From NCBI GenBank assembly GCA_029834535.1, contig JAQMWT010000599.1, positions 1-59,938 on the forward strand: a DNA stretch of 59,938 nucleotides, given 5' to 3'. The first letter of the stretch is position 1; every line of letters starts with the position of its first letter. Source of the stretch: Chrysophaeum taylorii (Eukaryota; Sar; Pelagophyceae; Pelagomonadales; Pelagomonadaceae). The notes below the pieces were generated by a model that was not told where the DNA came from, made no database searches, and saw nothing but the letters and a program-made list of their open reading frames with translations. This document shows positions 11,010 to 21,900 of this stretch, piece by piece. Made by a program: the position numbers and the translations under genes.

Positions 11010-13460
11010 AAGCGCTTGAAACCCGCGTTGCTCTTTGACGTCCAGAAAAAACGCTCGACACACCCTTCATCACGGCGCGAGACTTGCATCTCAATTTTGC
11101 GGATTCGGCCCGACGTTGCATCGCTCAGGATTAGAAGTCAAGTGAGTTACGACGCATCCCGTACCATGACGTCGGAAGCAGAGACACAAGCAACAACAGT
11201 ACGGGCCATTAATAAGAAACGCCGCCGCTGTAGCGACAGCGCGCCTCAACCCTACAAACGTAGTTGCAAGGAAACAGACCCACTACACAAATTTTCACCA
11301 AGTGCCACCCCTTCGCGAGGCCACGGGCCTCGTCTCCGAGCGCGCGGAACGTTCAAAACGTTGGATGGGAGACCGCCGGCCAAGGCTGCGAAGAAACCCG
11401 CCGCGCAGCGACCTGCGAGACGGCGAATGCGTTTTACCGCACGAACAAGTTCCAAGGTAAAGGCGGCAAGGCAGTCCCTCGACTCGGGGAGGATTATTTA
11501 TGTCGGCGACGGGCGAACTTCCCGTCACCTTCTTCTACGGTCGCGCTCGACTGCACGCAATCAGTCCGCCGCCGACTCTCCGAATCTGAACGCGGACATT
11601 CGGCCAGGTGACGCGTCTTCGAAGATCTATCGCTCCACTACGACTCGAGCTCGAGGACGGTGATGTTCTGAACACCATCACGAACGGGGCTCGGAAGTCG
11701 ATATCGGGTGGGCCGCCCGACCAAGAAGGAGCTCAAGCAGCAGGTGTCGCAACTCGAGAAGCAGTTAGCGACGTAGCGCACCAGCCTTCGAGTCCAACCG
11801 TGCCTTGCAGGCGGAGAGAGACCGCGGCGCTCGACGACGCTCTCAACGCCGAGGTGGCGGAGGAGCCCCGAGAGCAGGCCGAGTTGCATGAGGCTGTCCG
11901 TGTCGCCGGAGCTCGAAAGGTGCGGCTCGAGGCGCTGATCAACCCATACAAAGATACCAAGTCCAACCAGCGCCGAGCCCACACCACGCAGCAGCAGACG
12001 GCCAAGGGAGCGGCCGCCGAGAGACGCACCCGTGCTCGGCTCTCGCGTTCGAATCCAAAGGAGTACCGCAAGCTCCAGTCCAGGAGCTTGAGCAGCAACG
12101 GGCGCGCAGCCCTGGCCGCCCAAGCTCCGGCGGCCGTACATGAAGCGTGGATTGGTGGTGGTACTACACTCGACTTCCAGGCCTTCGACGTCAATCAATG
12201 AGGAGACCTACCAGGAGTTCGTTCTTAGCCCCCCAGCTCCGAGTCAACGAAACGCTCAGTCGATGGGCAAGACCGCGACATCATCTTTGGCGAGCTCGAC
12301 ACTCAGATCAAGGGTGTCATGCTCAAGACCATCAAGGCCTGGAGCGAGGGCACACCGTCGAGAATGGTCAGGCGACGCGCTACGTGGACGGCCGTTAGCG
12401 GCGAACAAGACGGACGATGATGACTCGAAACGTAACGGGTGCGAAAGCCAATCTTATATGCGCCAAGGCAGCAGCAGCATCTTGCCCAAAAATAACATCA
12501 TCTCGATGCCTGCAGTTGGGGTGGTGGCTTGGCGACTCGATCCGGGCCCAGCGTAGTCGGTGACAACGGCACGAGCGGGTCGTCGACGGTGAAGATATGA
12601 CCAGAGCGAAGAAGTGTTGAGCTCTCCCCCCAGCGCTCGAGACTGCTCGCCGCTCACTTGCAGATTGGACGCGAAAAAAGCGGCCAAAGAAAACGCCGTC
12701 GCGAAAAAAGGAGATGGCGCTCGACCGCGCCGAGTCGATGCTCTCTGGTCGAGTCGAGGCTCTCTGGTCGAGTCGGCCCTCGAAGTCACGCCTATCGTCG
12801 CCGAATCAGATCTCCAGAATAGGCTTCGCGTGGCATTGCGAAAAATTACTCGCGAGCTTTCCGCTCATCTTGCTTTGCTCTCGTCGGACGCAGATCGACC
12901 TCGCGGCGTGATGTCGGGGCAGATCGAGTGCTACGTCTTGGACGCAAGAGCTTCAGTCAAAAACTTCGACGACAAACCCAAAAATGCAAACGCGGCCCAA
13001 GTTCCTCACCGAGACACTTTTTCGATCTTAAAATCAGGGAAAGAAGCTTCCCCCGTTAGCGCATATCATGAGCCCGCGGTGCCGTCGGAGCAGCAGCGAC
13101 GGTGCTTGTCGGAGTTTGGTACGTCGACCGATCAACGTCGTTCTCTCTCTAGAGGTCCGTCGCACCTCGAGCGACGAGGATCCCCATACCCAAGCCGACG
13201 AGCGAATCGCGAAGCGGAAGCGACCCTCCGACACAATCTGATCCGCCAACGCGAGGAGGAGGAGGTGGTACGACTAGCTCTACTACTGGAATCAGGGCGT
13301 TAATATTGTTGCAGTAACCCTGCGTTGCGTCTACGAAGATATACTTCAACGGCGGCTCAGAGGCCGCCAACTCCTGGCGCTTTTTCACGGAGCGTCTCGC
13401 GGAAGACGATCCCGACAGCGTCCGCAAGCTGAGCCTGCGGACGGACTATTCGGGCCACAT
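11010..13460 (+). pseudogene. Degenerate coiled-coil ORF of unknown family
   Basis: A series of plus-strand reading-frame pieces reads like one broken gene. A basic N-terminal part starts at 11,166 (MTSEAETQATTVRAINKKRR). About 11,500-11,700 gives TGELPVTFFYGRARLHA and LRSIAPLRLELEDGDVLNT. A coiled-coil stretch follows (GRPTKKELKQQVSQLEKQL, then EVAEEPREQAELHEAVR). Further on are DRDIIFGELDTQIKGVMLKT (about 12,270-12,330) and, near the end, NGGSEAANSWRFFTERLAED and DSVRKLSLRTDYSGHM (13,350-13,460). At least five frame changes are needed. I do not recognise the family; its position beside a Harbinger transposase suggests a mobile-element protein. Confidence 0.45.
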
Positions 13461-13549
13461 GGTGAGCTGACGTGGCGGTTCGGAACCTAAACCCCCCGAA
13501 TTGTGTGTCGTTATTTATTTTCTGGTGGAAAAAAAAAAACACCTGGTTT

Positions 13550-14840
13550 AAACAACCCGCTGCTACGAGCGACTCCGAATCGGACAGCGACGACGACGAG
13601 GATCGCACGACCGAGATCACCGAAGCATTAGAGCGTCGTCGAATCGCGGCAATCACCGCATTTTTGGTGCGTTTGACCGCGAGAAGCGCCCCGGGCCGAC
13701 TGGGCCCAAGCTTCACGCGTCGCGTAAAGAGTGGTATCATCATCATCGTGCGGACGGAGGGTCCACGAAAATTAAATTTCGGCGGATGTATCGCACGGAG
13801 GTCTGAAGTTAGTTAGTTATCGCATGGAGGTCGAGCATTTCAACAACGAGGAGTTGGTGCGGCGGGAGATAGAGACGCAAGATGTATTGCAAGCCCAGCA
13901 TTCTTCTGGGTATATACGCTACCTTGCTGGGGGGAGCTACCTTGACATCTGCTCTAAGCTGAGTTTTATCGATCGATTTGGAGATGTGTTGGCGCCATCA
14001 ACAACACGTTCCCTATTGACTGCTTCCCGCTGGACGACGAGACGGAACTCGAGATACTGGAGACTGGGCTCGCGAGTCACGCACCGCGGTCCTTCGAGGC
14101 GTGGCGGGTGCCATCGGCTGCAACTGGCAGAAAACCCCGGGCTGTGCTGTCCACAACCCCATGCGTTACTACTGCGTTCTCAAGGAAAAGTTCAAACTAT
14201 TGCTCGTGGCCATCTGCGACTCGGAGCGGCGCTTCCGCTGGTTTGACATCTCGGCTACTCCGACGACGCACGACAGTCTTGCATGGGCTAGTACGTTGCT
14301 CGGTCAGCGGGTGAGAAGTGGTCATCTGCCTGCCCGTTTTTTTCTCGTAGGTGATTGCGCCTTTACCAACATCCACGGCATGATCACGCCGGGCAAGGAC
14401 GACGACTTCGAGTTCGAGCACAGCTCGGTGCGCATCAACATCGAGTGCGTGCGCCTTTGGCCTCCTCGTCCGTCGCTGGGGCATCCTCTGGCGACCCCTC
14501 GAGATGGATTTCAACAAGCAAGCGCGGAGCCGTTGTTGGCTGTTGCATGCGCCTCCACAACTTCTGCATCGACAAACGCCTCGAGCTCGAAGAAGAAGAG
14601 TTGCGAAAGGAGGGCGAGGAGAGACTTGAGGTGCAGCCCGGCCGCCGCAGGAAAGCACCTTACGTCGATCGCATCGCGATGGTGTCCCTATCGAGAATCT
14701 CGATACCGATGTGTGTCGATGTATTTACTGTCGCGAGGGCTCGCGCGCTGCCGACGAGAGGTCCGATCCTACCCGGCGCACTATGACTCTCGAGGCGCTC
14801 CTCCGCGAGGAGGGGCTTCGGCGCCCTAGGCGGCGCCGTT
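13550..14840 (+). pseudogene. PIF/Harbinger-type DDE transposase (copy 1), broken
   Basis: The pieces follow the order of a PIF/Harbinger (DDE_Tnp_4) transposase: acidic N-terminus (13,560-13,620), WYHHHRADGGSTKIKFRRMY (about 13,725-13,790), GYIRYLAGGSYLDIC (13,908-13,952), INNTFPIDCFPLDDETELE (about 14,000-14,050). One open stretch carries GAIGCNWQKTPGCAVHNPMR, the second catalytic Asp in FLVGDCAFTN and the Glu in NIEC. The tail GCCMRLHNFCIDKRLELEEE is in another frame. The first catalytic Asp, normally in GAIDG, reads Gly here. Stops and frameshifts show it is inactive. A second copy lies at 48,200-49,600. Confidence 0.75.
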
Positions 14841-14989
14841 AAGTAAAGTTAAGTATAACGAAAGGACTCTCCAAAAGAAGGTAGCAGGGGTGGGCCGGCT
14901 ATACCTTGGGGCAGAGGGAGGAGGTGCAGAGGAAGTAAAGAACGTAAGGGGGTGTTGGTGGGCTGCGCGGAACAGTGCGGCGGGTTTAA

Positions 14990-16530
14990 AGACCAATGGC
15001 CTCGTCGGGGATCTCCTCGTCTGCGTTGCTGCCTGCAAGATTCTAGAGGGCATCGGCATAGTCTTCTATGACTTCTTCTTCTTCGTCGGAGGACCCCTCG
15101 TCCATCCGCGCAGGAGAGCGCCGAGCGACTGGGGGCGAGGGCGGGAGTGGTAGAGGAAAGTCTTCTGGTGGCTTCGGGATATCTTGAATTTCTTGCAGAC
15201 GGCCTTGATAGCAATCGAGCAAGGAGCGCTTAAGTATTTTTTCTCCTTGATAGCGAGCGTCGAGCTTCGGCTGGATCTTGTCAAACTCTTCCATCAGGAC
15301 TATAAGTTGGAGCTCGCCTTCGCTTTCTGGCGCTTTGCCGTCAGGACTAAGATATCTCCATCAACCTTCTCGATGCGGACGGGCAATTTGAGGGCAGCTA
15401 CGAGCTTGTCGATATCGTCGCTGTTGTTGCGCTTTTCCCCGAGCCCCGGTCCGACCTCACCGAAGCAGAAGACATCGTAGACCTCGACATGCTATTGTGA
15501 GCGGCCGTGGCTGGCATCAGAGTCAAGCACGAGTAGAAGAAGCCGTACTTGGTGCCAAGCAGATACATAAAGTAGACCGTCTTGATGCCCTCGTCCTCCT
15601 TGATGAACGATTTAAGATCGGAGGAGGAGGAGAAGAAGAAGAAGACCGTACCGCTCCGTTCTTCCTCCGACATCAAACCGTCGTCCCCGTCGTCTTGGCC
15701 GGACGCCTGGAAGAACTTGGCAAAGATCTGCTGGCAGTCGGAGCGCAGCTTGGTATGCCCCTCCTTGAGCTTGGTCGCAGTGAAGGTGAACCCCTCGCGC
15801 GCCCTCGGGTTCAACTTCCGGACGAGCTCAGGAACGTGAGAATCGGCGGCATACGGGTTGTTGTCGTCCAGTGCAGGATCGTTCGAGTTGTGCAGGTCTT
15901 GGCCAGCACCTCCCAGTACGAGTTGGTCTCCAAGGCGTCGAGTGTTTCTCGAGATGGTGTCGCGTCCCGCACAAGGTAGGGGTCTCGTGTCAGGACGATG
16001 CCCATGATCATCCGCGCTCGGCAGGGATCCTTCGACCAGTTCTTCTTCGTCGGTTTTTCGGCGGCGAGCGAGAGCTGCACGCGGCGGGTTGCGCCGGTTC
16101 GGGGACGCCACCGCAGTTTCCGCCTCACGCGCTGCACGCGGCGGGTTGCGCCGGTTCGGGGACGCCACTGCAGTTGCCGCCTCACGCGCTGCGTCGACAG
16201 ATGCAGCCTCTGACTCTGCGCCCTCCGGCTCCGACTCGGCCGAGTCACTCGGTGTGAAGAGCGTGGCACTCCTCGTTTCCGCCTTCTCGAGCCAAGCCAC
16301 GAGCGCGACCCAGGTCCAGCCCTTGCACCTGGGGTCCGGCACGCTTTGCTCTGCCGCCCGGCGGCGCTTGATTCACCTCCGCCACGAGATGTTTGTTGTT
16401 GTTCTTCCGGCCACGAGACAAACCTTCGGGGTCCAGCTCTGCATCGTCATCGCAGCCCAGCTGGGTTTGATCTTCAGCTTCGCTGTCCGCCGCTGCGCTT
16501 CCTTTGTGGTGGTCCTCGCCATGGTCGGCA
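14990..16530 (-). pseudogene. Harbinger-associated Myb/SANT-like accessory ORF, broken
   Basis: This broken ORF points toward the transposase. Around residues 160-240 of the longest piece (15,398-16,342) are NPYAADSHVPELVRKLNPRA, EGFTFTATKLKEGHTKLRSD and FFQASGQDDGDDGLMSEEER, resembling the trihelix or Myb/SANT-like domains found in Harbinger accessory proteins. Two ~60-bp direct repeats rich in Arg/Asn/Pro codons lie at about 16,075-16,195. The C-terminal piece (15,043-15,294) is acidic and Pro-rich. The two-gene layout matches PIF/Harbinger elements, whose second protein binds DNA and aids the transposase. This function is inferred. It is disrupted by frameshifts. Confidence 0.5.
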
Positions 16531-16559
16531 TATTATTTGCTTAAGTTTTTTCACTTTTA

Positions 16560-17440
16560 ACGCCGATGATTATTTGAGAATCCTCCAAATATCCTGCCCT
16601 GATTATTTGGCCAATTTCATTATTTGGCCAACTTTATCTCTGTAGAGAACGGATCTTAGTATGAGACGAGATAGGCAAAGCCCGCGAAGAACTTTCTGAA
16701 TTTCGCAGCGACGGATCGTTCCTAGGCAGAGCCGTTGAAACTCAGGATTCTTCAAAATCCGGGCCAATGATTGCCTTGGGGATTTTCGCGCGCGTTTCTT
16801 CAACTACTCCTAGTAGCCCACTTATAAAAACCACTTCGTAATGCCACCCCCCTCATAGCACTCGACACTGAAAAACCCTTCGTAACGTTCAAACTAACTT
16901 CGTAACGTCCGGCGGCAGCATGCGTACGGCCACCTTGCCCCGCAGTCATTCTCGGCGATGACCCCGCCTTTCAGGCACACCTGAACGGGATACCCACTTC
17001 CGCCTTCCTGGCACATCCCTCATGTCTCCACACAACACACCAAAACCACACCCACCCCGCTTAGCAGTCATATCGCTAGACCTTGCGCGGTGTGCTGTCA
17101 TATAAACTATCATATGTAAAAACCTCGTATCGCATCCGTCAGTCACGAAGCAGATATAGATCTCAAGGCCGAACGGCTGCGGCCGTCGACGCTTCTGGAG
17201 GAGGAGTGACCAATTTCGCTGCGCGGCCTCACACATATGCTTGCCAAAATCATGTTAAGCGGCGGCGGCGCGGCGCGCGAATTTTTATGTGTCGCGTGGG
17301 CGGCGGTGTTTGGGGACTGTCCGAAGCAAAGACGGGTTCGTCTCTTTCCTTTCTGGCGGAGCGAGATTCTGGCGTAGAGCCACGGGGTTGGGCTAGGAGT
17401 GACCCGGAGCTTAAGCCAGAAGCTCGCCGGCGCTGCTTTG
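16560..17440. other. Intergenic region; holds part of a small dispersed repeat
   Basis: No gene is supported. An ATTATTTGG motif recurs three times at 16,570-16,640. The 16,905-16,990 part shares blocks with the insert at 9,590-9,780 on the opposite strand. The rest is unassigned. Confidence 0.5.
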
Positions 17441-17722
17441 TCGCATGCGCGTGCCACGACACCAATCAAAGGTGCTGCTCAGACGTCAACAACAAGAACG
17501 AGCTGGATGGCGCACTCCAAGGCATTCCTCCTTTCTGTGTGAAGCCCGTTTTCAGTTTCTGGGGGAGCCGTCCGAAGTTGTACGAGGTCCTCCTGCTCGA
17601 TGGCTTTTTGATGAGGCGCTCGGCACCTCAAAGAGGCTCCCGGCGCTGCGTCAGGAGCCGCGCGCTGACCTCCGGCACGGACGACATCAACAACCCGCGT
17701 TGGATTTATCAAGGCCTGCCAT

Positions 17723-17752
17723 AAACACCCAAGTCATAAACACCCAAGTCGA
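17723..17752. repeat. Two tandem copies of a 15-bp unit
   Basis: The unit ATAAACACCCAAGTC is repeated twice in direct succession within otherwise unassigned sequence. Confidence 0.8.
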
Positions 17753-17879
17753 TACAGGTGCGCCCGGAGCCAACAATTATCCCGCGGGCAGCTCACACAC
17801 GGCCGGAGTCTCACTCAACAAAGCACTCCGAACCAACGAAGGCAGACCCGGGAGCAGCGAACGGGAACAGGATATCAAC

Positions 17880-18930
17880 TCCCCCACAAATATCCACCCC
17901 TCGTTTGAACGCCCTGCGATTTATTTAGGTCCCGCAGCACGCCGAGTACGCCCCATTTTTTCTGGCCTCAAGTTAAATAGTCACGTTGATTTGACCGCCG
18001 GCGGAGACCGACGGCGACAGATTGGGGAGTTTGGGACTCGTCGATCCCCTCTGACGCGCCGACGCTTCTCGCTTGATCCGCGCCTCCTCGCCGACCCCGA
18101 GAGCGACACCTTTGTACCCGAAAATCTCCACATCATCTAAGATCATGTACGACGCGCACGGTCGTTCCACGAAGTCGCGCTGGGATTAGCATATCCCCCA
18201 CGCATTGTGCTCGCATGTAGTTTGATAAATAGTTGCGATGATCTCATTTGATACATCGCAGGTTGTACGTCGGGCGTACTGCAGCGTGGCCTCGTGAGCG
18301 ACCATGAAGGCCTCTTTCTGGATGACATCGACGGCATGTGGACTAGATTACCCACCGACGAGCTCATGGAGACGGATGGTCACACGATGACAAAGGCAAA
18401 GGAAGAGATCGAGGCCGTCATCTAGCGCGTCAACCCCCTCTAGCGCGCCTACGCGCCTCTCTTCCATCTCATTCGCGCTGCGCGTCTCCTCACCGACTCC
18501 GAGGTTGAGAGGCTCTGCGCCGCCTGCGACACCGTGTCAACCGCCTCACGCATCGCGTACCCGACCATCCACGCGAAGCTCAAGCTCCACATCATCGATG
18601 ATCATGTCAAGTATGCCGCCACACGCTGGCACACGTTAGGATTCTTCACCGAGGACGCCTGCGAGGCGATCCACAAGGTCGCCAACGAGCTGAACCGTCA
18701 CTGCGCATGCGCCAAGGGCGCCGGCAAGCGGGAGTCGGCGCTCAAAGCCTCGAAGTCCTGGGCCGGCAGGACCTCCAGGACAACAGGCCCTCTCGCCGCC
18801 AGCGTTGGGGGCGCGGACGTGACGCCAAGACGCCTAACACGTCGCACTAGAGTCGGAGGCCGAGGAGGTATCGTCGGAGAGGGTAAGGTGAAAAGGCAAA
18901 CGAGGATTTTTAATGTGAGCTGTCCCTAAG
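17880..18930 (+). pseudogene. Remnant of an uncharacterised repeat-type protein
   Basis: Reading-frame pieces between about 17,880 and 18,930 look like one broken gene. They include a stretch ending in VPENLHII (to 18,138), DDIDGMWTRLPTDELMETDG (from about 18,325, followed by two stops), and a longer open piece from about 18,470 with RLLTDSEVERLCAACD, YPTIHAKLKLHIIDDHV, GFFTEDACEAIHKVANELNR and a Lys-rich tail. The 'PTIHAKLKLH..DHV...GFF.ED..E.IH' pattern recalls the C-terminal part of uncharacterised proteins found repeatedly in transposon-rich protist genomes, but I cannot name a family. It ends less than 60 bp before the DAC-NACHT-WD40 gene and has no visible link with it. Confidence 0.4.
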
Positions 18931-18982
18931 CCGCCGAAATTTGCGTTTTGAAACAGCCGTGAGCAGGCGAGGGGACGAGGAG

Positions 18983-21900
18983 ATGGCATCAAGCACCCGC
19001 GAGGATATCGTCGCCGCGACCCTCGAGGCCGCGCGCATGATCGCGACCGAGGGGCTCGGCGAGAACCATCCCGCGCACGGCTTTTTGTTCATCATCGGCA
19101 ACGCGACCGAGCTTCTCTCGCTTGATCCGGAACTCCCTTTCGCGCAGCCCGAGTTTTCAGTCTGTTCGAAATACGGCATCTTCCCCAAAGAATTCGACCG
19201 CCGCCGCGATCGCCATATTTTGATTGAAAAATGCTCCCAGACCGACGACGAAAAGCGGGCCCTCCAAGCCCTCTGCAAAGAAGACGGCGCGATCGTCGTA
19301 GACGGCGTATCGGGCCAGGTCTGCTGCGGGGGGTTTGTGAATCGCGACCTTACTACGCCTTATGGCAGGGGCGCGCGCACCAAAGCGGCCTCAGCGATCG
19401 CGAAAAATGCGGATTGCATCTCTATCAAGGCCTCACAAGACATATGCAGCACGCGCACGAACCCGGTAGCACCGGATGCACACTTCGAAGTGTTCCGGCA
19501 CAGCTACGATCCCCAAAAATTCGCTGTGGTGGAGAAGGCGCCTCGGTCAGCCAGCGAGACTGCACCTCCGTCGCTTGAGTCGCAGCTGCGCCCACTCTCG
19601 TTTAAAGCCGAACTCCAGTGGCATGTCGATCAATACCTCAACGGCACGCGCGAATGGATATTCAATATACTCATTTCCTGGATTCGCAAACCCAACGACT
19701 CGCGATGCTGCGTGTTGCTCGCCGGACCGGGCTTTGGTAAGACTGCCATCGTCGCCCGGCTGTGTACGCTGCTTGGAGACGATGTTCTTATCGCTGTTCA
19801 CCTGGTCCGTTACAACAACGCCGGCAAGCGAGACCCGTGCCGCGTAATCACGTCGCTCGCCTACCAAATCGCGCAAGTGCTGCCGGCGTACCGCAAACTA
19901 CTCGATGAGGTGCTCCGGGCCGGAAGTTGCGACCTGAGCGATATCGCGCAGCTGGTCGACTGCCTGCTCCTCGAGCCACTCGCCACCATCGAACTTCAAC
20001 AACAAAGGTCGCCTGCTCATCGTGATCGACGCGCTCGACGAGGCCGAGCACGCGACGAAGAACGACCTCCTGAATCTCATCGCGCGTGAATTCCCCAAGC
20101 TCCCGCCTTGGGTCGCGGTACTCGTCACCTCTCGACCAGAGCTCACCGTGAAAACCAGATTGGCTACCCTTCGACCTAAATTCCTCGACTCTGAGGAGAA
20201 CGCCGAGGAGTGCGCCGTGGACGTCCGCCGGTTTCTCCGAGCCATCCTCGCTCCGGTTGTCGGGCCCGAGCGCCTCAAAGACGCCATCAACACCGCTGCC
20301 GTCAAGTCGCAGGGTCTTTTCTTGTACCTCTACTGGCTCCGAAAACGCCTCGAAGACGAGCCCCACGCTGATATCGAGGCACTCCCCGACGGCCTCGCCG
20401 GCGAGTACCTAGCCCAATTTACTCGCGTCTTTTCCGGCGATCTTTCGGTCGACTGCCGACACGTCCTCGGAGCCATCCTCGTCGCTCCTGACCCACCGCA
20501 CATGAAAAGTACGTTGCCGGGTCTGAGCGGCGTCCCCGGATGCAAGGCAATACTTGAGACACTGTCGCAACTCTTTCCCGTGCGCGACGACGATTGCGTC
20601 CATGTCTTCCACAAGTCAATCGCTGACTGGCTAACGGGGGAGCACCCATATGTCCACCGCTCTGACGAGGATCCGTACTTCATCGACAGTGTCGCTGCTC
20701 ACCATCGTGCCGCGGCCGCGTGCGTGGCCGCGCTTCTTCCCAAACTCGAGGCACCGAGGAACGTCAACGAGAGCGACGCGCACGCGGCGGCAATGATTCG
20801 CGCGGAGTGCAGCGGTACCGGTGACGACCTTTTGGCTCCAGATGATTATGCTGTGCGATGGGCGATCACGCATCTCGTCGCGGCGAAATTGCACAATGTC
20901 GCGTTGGCGCTGCTGTGCTCGTTACGCTTCGTGACATTGCGATTCGAGGCGGGCCAGATGTTCGACCTTATCGCCGACTCAACCAAAGTACTGGGAGCAG
21001 AGGCGACTCTCTTGCATCGGGCTCTGGTCCTTTCGCAAAACCACGTGCGAGTTTCTGGGGGTGGCGCGATCCTCGCTGAACAGCTCTGGCAGCGCGTGCT
21101 CGAGCCGGCTGAGAACTCGCGTGCGATGTCCGTTTTGCGATTAGGGCGAGACGCGAGGCAGATGGTTTCGAGTATGCGACCCTGTATGACGGCGCGTCAC
21201 GCGAGCCTCACGCCGGCTAATACCCCACTCCAGTGTGTTCTCGAGGGCCACAAGAGTGGTGTGGTTGGTGTGACGGCATTTAAGACGAGCGACGGCGAAC
21301 CGCGGCTGGCGAGCTGCTCCCGTGACAGGACGGTGCGCGTGTGGGACCCTAAATCGGGCCGTGAACTGTTGAAGCTCGAAGGGAACATAGATTCGGTGAA
21401 TCAGGTGGTGGCTTTTGAGACAAGCGACGGCGCCAGGCTGTTGGCGATCTATTCTCTCAACGAGAATCTGCGCGTCTGGGAACCGAATGCAGGCGTCGAA
21501 CTCCTCAAAATCGCGGGACACACTTATTTGTCGGGCGTGACGGCGTTCAAAATGAACGACACCACGTGCCTCGCGAGCTGCTCTCTTTCTACAGGGTTGC
21601 GCTTTCTAGACCTGACCACAGGCTGCCAACTCCGCAATCACGTGATGCGGTACCGCAATTTCCGCGGTAGTACGCATCGTGTAGTTTGGTTCAAGATGAA
21701 CGACGTCGTGTACTTCGCGAGCTCCGCACACGACCAGACTGTTCATGTCTGGAACCTGATCGAGGCATGCGAATTGGTATGTCTCAAGGGTCACCAGGGT
21801 ACGGTGAAGAGCGTCGTGGCATTCAAGGCGAACAATGGCCCGCGGCTGGCGAGCGGCTCTGAAGACAAAACGGTGCGCGTCTGGAACCCGATCGATGGCT

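Noticed and set aside
19955..20007. Possible GT...AG intron explaining the NACHT frameshift
   Set aside because: The 53-bp stretch between a GT and an AG has the wrong phase (53 = 2 mod 3, 1 mod 3 is needed) and would remove LLLEPLAT, which fits the family pattern before Walker B.
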